Source of the DNA: Aestuariivita boseongensis
GTDB taxonomy: Bacteria > Pseudomonadota > Alphaproteobacteria > Rhodobacterales > Rhodobacteraceae
NCBI RefSeq assembly: GCF_001262635.1
Contig: NZ_JXYH01000001.1
Coordinates: 124,001-188,000 of the forward strand
Length of the DNA: 64,000 nt
Reading direction: 5' to 3'
Part shown: positions 61,244 to 64,000 of the stretch, piece by piece
Position numbering within the stretch: position 1 is the stretch's first letter
How the letters are laid out: each line of letters begins with the position of its first letter
Made by a program: the position numbers and the translations under genes
The notes under the pieces: generated by a model
Databases searched by the model: none
What the model saw: only the letters and a program-made list of their open reading frames with translations
Told to the model about the DNA's origin: nothing

Positions 61244-62376
61244 GTCGGTGCGAGTTGTGCCGTCTTTGCGATACTGAAAACCGTATCTAGGACAAGGGCG
61301 GCAGGGTCAAGGTTGACCGCCAGACCATGGCGCGCACGGGACGAGATATGTGCCGCCGTATCCGCCCAGGCGCGCGCGGCGCGCGCATCGGGAGCGAGAC
61401 GGGCGAAGGTGTCGCCTTCTCCGGGGGCTGCATCGGGCAGGGGCTGGCCTGCCGCACCGGCGCGGGCCAGGCGTGTCAGCGCCAGGTCCAGCAGATCAAA
61501 CAGCAGCGCCAGCCGGTCCGCATTGCGCGGGCCCGCGACGCTGTCGGCCAGCGCGCGGGCGCGGGCGCGGTCGAATTGGGGCAGCGTGGCCAGCAGCGTG
61601 ACCAGATCGGCATAAAGCGTCAGACCGTCCAGATGGATGAGCCGCAGCGCGGTGCCCACCGATCCGCCCGAAAGCTGGGCCAGCGCCTGCGCTTCGGCCC
61701 CTTCCACGGGCGCGCTGCCTGCCTGTTCCAGCGCGGCGGCCATATCGGCGGGCGACAGAGCATTCAGGCGCAGCGTCCGGCAGCGGGAGCGGATCGTGGG
61801 CAGCAGGCGCGAGGGCTGGTGTGCGATCAGCAAAAGCGTGGTGTTGGCGGGCGGTTCTTCCAGCATTTTCAGAAGCGCGTTGGCGGCTTGGGTGTTCATT
61901 TCGTCCGCCGCATCTACGATCACCACGCGTCGCCCGCCATCAGTGGCCGACAGGCCAAAGAAGCTATTCAGCGCGCGGATATCCTCGGCCCGGATCATGT
62001 CTGACAGCCGGCCTGTATCGGTGAGCGACCGGGTGACCGTTTTCAGACCCGGTTCTGCCCCCGCGCGGATGCGGCGGGCCACGGGGTGTTCCGGGTCGAT
62101 CTGCAGCGTACCGGGCGGGGGCGGGGCGCCGAACATGTCGTCATCCTGCACCACGGGCGTCGCCAGCAGGAAGCGCGCGATGCGATAGGCCAGCGTGGCC
62201 TTGCCCACGCCCTTGGGCCCGGTCAGCATCCAGCCGTGATGCATCCGGCCCGACGCGAAGGCGCGCAGGAATTCTGCCTCGGCCGCTGCCTGTCCGATCA
62301 AGCGTTCGGTGTCGCGCGGATGGGGCGCGCCTGCGGTCTGGTCGGGGCTTGGGCCGTCTGGATCGGGTGTGCTCAT
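61240..62376 (-). CDS. holB: DNA polymerase III subunit delta-prime
   Basis: A 378-residue AAA+ clamp-loader subunit. The N-terminal domain (about 20-245) has LTGPKGVGKATLAYRIA (P-loop), VIVDAADEMNTQAANALLKMLEEPP and the SRC sensor region. The C-terminal domain is alanine-rich and helical. It joins the gamma complex that loads the beta clamp. The cysteine zinc module of E. coli HolB is not obvious. Confidence 0.92.
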   Translation of the reverse strand: MSTPDPDGPSPDQTAGAPHPRDTERLIGQAAAEAEFLRAFASGRMHHGWMLTGPKGVGKATLAYRIARFLLATPVVQDDDMFGAPPPPGTLQIDPEHPVARRIRAGAEPGLKTVTRSLTDTGRLSDMIRAEDIRALNSFFGLSATDGGRRVVIVDAADEMNTQAANALLKMLEEPPANTTLLLIAHQPSRLLPTIRSRCRTLRLNALSPADMAAALEQAGSAPVEGAEAQALAQLSGGSVGTALRLIHLDGLTLYADLVTLLATLPQFDRARARALADSVAGPRNADRLALLFDLLDLALTRLARAGAAGQPLPDAAPGEGDTFARLAPDARAARAWADTAAHISSRARHGLAVNLDPAALVLDTVFSIAKTAQLAPT

Positions 62377-62406
62377 GATGTGGGTGTAGCAGGCCGCGCG
62401 CCGGGA

Positions 62407-63036
62407 TCAAACCGCCAGCTGCGCCTCGGCAACGGCGCGGACATCGGCGGCGACGGTCTCCATATCGCGTGCGCCGTCGATCACGTGGAAACGGTCGGGA
62501 AATTCGCGGGCCAGATCAAGGAACCCGGCGCGCATCCGTTCCTGTAGATCTGCGCCGAAGTCTTCGAACCGTTCTTCGGTGCCCTTGCGCGACAGGGCGC
62601 GGTTCAGGCCAAGGTTCGGGTCCATGTCGATCAGGATCGTCACATCGGGTTCGCGCCCGATCATCAGCTTGTGCAACTGGTCGACAATCCCGCGCAGATC
62701 GCCGCGGCTGAGACCCTGATACATGCGCGTGCTGTCAGCGAAGCGGTCGCAGATCACGATTTTGCCCGCCGCAAGCGCCGGTTCGATGACCCGCTCCAGA
62801 TGGTCGCGACGGGCAGCGGTGAACAGCAGGATTTCCGTTTCTGCCGACCAGCGGTCGGGATCGCCTTCCAGCACCAGCGACCGGATCTCTTCCGCGCCGG
62901 GCGATCCGCCGGGTTCGCGCGTCAGGATCGCGTCATGGCCGGACGCCACAAGCGCTTCATGCAGCAAACGGGCCTGGGTGGATTTCCCGGACCCGTCGAT
63001 GCCTTCGAATGTGATGAACAGACCTTTCCGGCTCAC
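62407..63036 (-). CDS. tmk: Thymidylate kinase
   Basis: A 209-residue kinase that phosphorylates dTMP to dTDP. It has the P-loop FEGIDGSGKST, the LTREPGGSPGAEEIR segment and DRFADSTRMYQG. The start is a GTG at 63036, overlapping the dacC stop as GTGA. It precedes holB and tatD, so replication supply and clamp loading are co-expressed. Confidence 0.95.
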   Translation of the reverse strand: MSRKGLFITFEGIDGSGKSTQARLLHEALVASGHDAILTREPGGSPGAEEIRSLVLEGDPDRWSAETEILLFTAARRDHLERVIEPALAAGKIVICDRFADSTRMYQGLSRGDLRGIVDQLHKLMIGREPDVTILIDMDPNLGLNRALSRKGTEERFEDFGADLQERMRAGFLDLAREFPDRFHVIDGARDMETVAADVRAVAEAQLAV

Positions 63037-64000
63037 ATCGTGGTCTCTGGGCCGTTGACGATCTTGTCCAGCAGCTTGGTCGCTGCAGTGGTTACGCGCA
63101 CCATGAACCCGCCCGGACCCACCGCGCTTTCGGCCACCAGCGGCACGCGCACTTCCGGCAGGCCTTCGGGTGAAAAGACCAGTTCGCCCAGTTGCTGACC
63201 GGCTTCGACCGGGGCCTGCACCGGGCCGCGATAGACGACTTCGGCCTCGATCTTGTCGCCGCCCAGAACCGGCACGAGGGTGGTGATATCCTCGGCCACG
63301 ACCAAACCTACCGACGGCTGGGCTCCCATCCAGACCTCGGCGCTGGCGAGGCGGGTCCCGGCACTGACAAGTTGCGCTTGGGTAAATTGACGAAACGACC
63401 AGTTAACGATGGCCTCGGCCTCCTCTGCCCGGGCGCTGGCGGTATCAAGCCCCGAGATCACGAAGATCACCCGCCGGTCACCCTGTTTGGCCGATCCCAC
63501 AAGGCCATAGCCGGCCTCTTGGGTGTGGCCGGTCTTCAGGCCGTCGGCACCGATCCCAAGACCCAGAAGCGGGTTGCGGTTGGTGGTGTTCTGCGGCGCG
63601 CGCCCGTCAAAGGCAAACTCGCGTTCGTTGAACAGCGGATAGAATTCCGGGAAATCCTCAATCAAGCGTTCGGCCAGAATGGCCAGGTCGCGCATCGACA
63701 TGCGGTGGCCGGCGGCGGGCCAGCCGGAGGAATTCATGAAGGTCGAATTTTCCATTCCCAGCTGTGCGGCGCGCTGGGTCATCATGCGGGCGAACCCGGC
63801 CTCCGTCCCGTCGGGGCTGAGTGCCTCGGCAATCACGACGCAGGCGTCATTGCCCGACATCACAATGATACCGCGGATCAGGTCTTCGACGCGCACGCGG
63901 TCAGTGGTGTCCAGAAACATGGTCGAGCCGCCAAATGACATGGCGTGTTCCGACACCGGCAGTTGTTCATCCAGAGACAGACGGCCATCGCGCACCGCCT
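63033..64000 (-). CDS. dacC: D-alanyl-D-alanine carboxypeptidase, 5' end missing
   Basis: The visible 322 residues are the C-terminal part of a penicillin-binding protein 5/6-type carboxypeptidase that trims peptidoglycan side chains. The SGNDA (SxN) and KTGHT motifs are present; the SxxK motif with the nucleophile must lie beyond the window edge. A beta-rich C-terminal domain and a short amphipathic tail (TKLLDKIVNG) match DacA/DacC proteins anchored on the periplasmic face of the membrane. The gene symbol within the DacA/C/D group is uncertain. Confidence 0.88.
   Translation of the reverse strand, partial: AVRDGRLSLDEQLPVSEHAMSFGGSTMFLDTTDRVRVEDLIRGIIVMSGNDACVVIAEALSPDGTEAGFARMMTQRAAQLGMENSTFMNSSGWPAAGHRMSMRDLAILAERLIEDFPEFYPLFNEREFAFDGRAPQNTTNRNPLLGLGIGADGLKTGHTQEAGYGLVGSAKQGDRRVIFVISGLDTASARAEEAEAIVNWSFRQFTQAQLVSAGTRLASAEVWMGAQPSVGLVVAEDITTLVPVLGGDKIEAEVVYRGPVQAPVEAGQQLGELVFSPEGLPEVRVPLVAESAVGPGGFMVRVTTAATKLLDKIVNGPETTM

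Noticed and set aside
1-64000. CRISPR arrays, insertion sequences and rRNA genes
   Set aside because: No regularly spaced repeat array, transposase with inverted repeats, or rRNA-like sequence was seen on reading the window.

Overview
The window looks like a chromosome segment of a marine alphaproteobacterium of the Rhodobacteraceae (roseobacter group). The grounds are the high-GC coding style, the gene order dacC-tmk-holB-tatD-MBL hydrolase, and a full pathway for 2,3-dihydroxypropane-1-sulfonate (DHPS), a sulfonate made in quantity by marine algae. No species name can be read from the sequence.

Left core (1-12065): a LysR regulator, a quinone-oxidoreductase-like enzyme, a small XRE regulator, an inositol-monophosphatase-family phosphatase, and a convergent pair of purine deaminases (8-oxoguanine and guanine deaminase) separated by four perfect hairpins in a row. 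These are followed by the Mg2+ transporter MgtE, 5-formyltetrahydrofolate cyclo-ligase, the molybdate transporter modABC and an intact tRNA-Thr(TGT).

Integrated island (about 12019-47015, 35 kb): the last 47 bp of the tRNA-Thr gene recur exactly at 46969-47015, beside a tyrosine integrase. Direct repeats of GGTAAGCR spaced 11 bp apart lie inside both ends. No phage structural or conjugation genes were seen. The left end holds a two-gene unit (unknown protein plus a QueC-like PP-loop protein fused to a winged helix), convergent with a second tyrosine recombinase and two small DNA-binding proteins. The rest is almost all envelope biology: an MscS channel, an orphan two-partner-secretion pore with a proline-rich partner, a LprI-like protein, two secreted S33 hydrolases and an adenylate cyclase. 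It also has a five-gene operon of secreted phosphatase-like, kinase-like, metallophosphatase, DUF4956-like and beta-propeller proteins.

The island carries two syntenic paralogous clusters of small lipoproteins, PPC-like and GlsB-like proteins: cluster A at 23138-25769 on the minus strand and cluster B at 40875-44040 on the plus strand. Each is associated with one of two paralogous XRE regulators. A 20-bp motif recurs in the intergenic regions near both clusters. I regard this duplicated module and the QueC-winged-helix pair as the best candidates for undescribed systems.

Right core (47016-64000): a LacI regulator with two tandem operators divergently controls a TRAP transporter (with a Tat-exported binding protein) followed by hpsN, hpsO, hpsP, suyA, suyB, comC, suyZ and a universal stress protein. 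Together these import DHPS, oxidise it to sulfolactate, cleave that to pyruvate and sulfite, and export sulfite. An AEC transporter and the housekeeping operon dacC-tmk-holB-tatD-MBL close the window; dacC is cut by the window edge.
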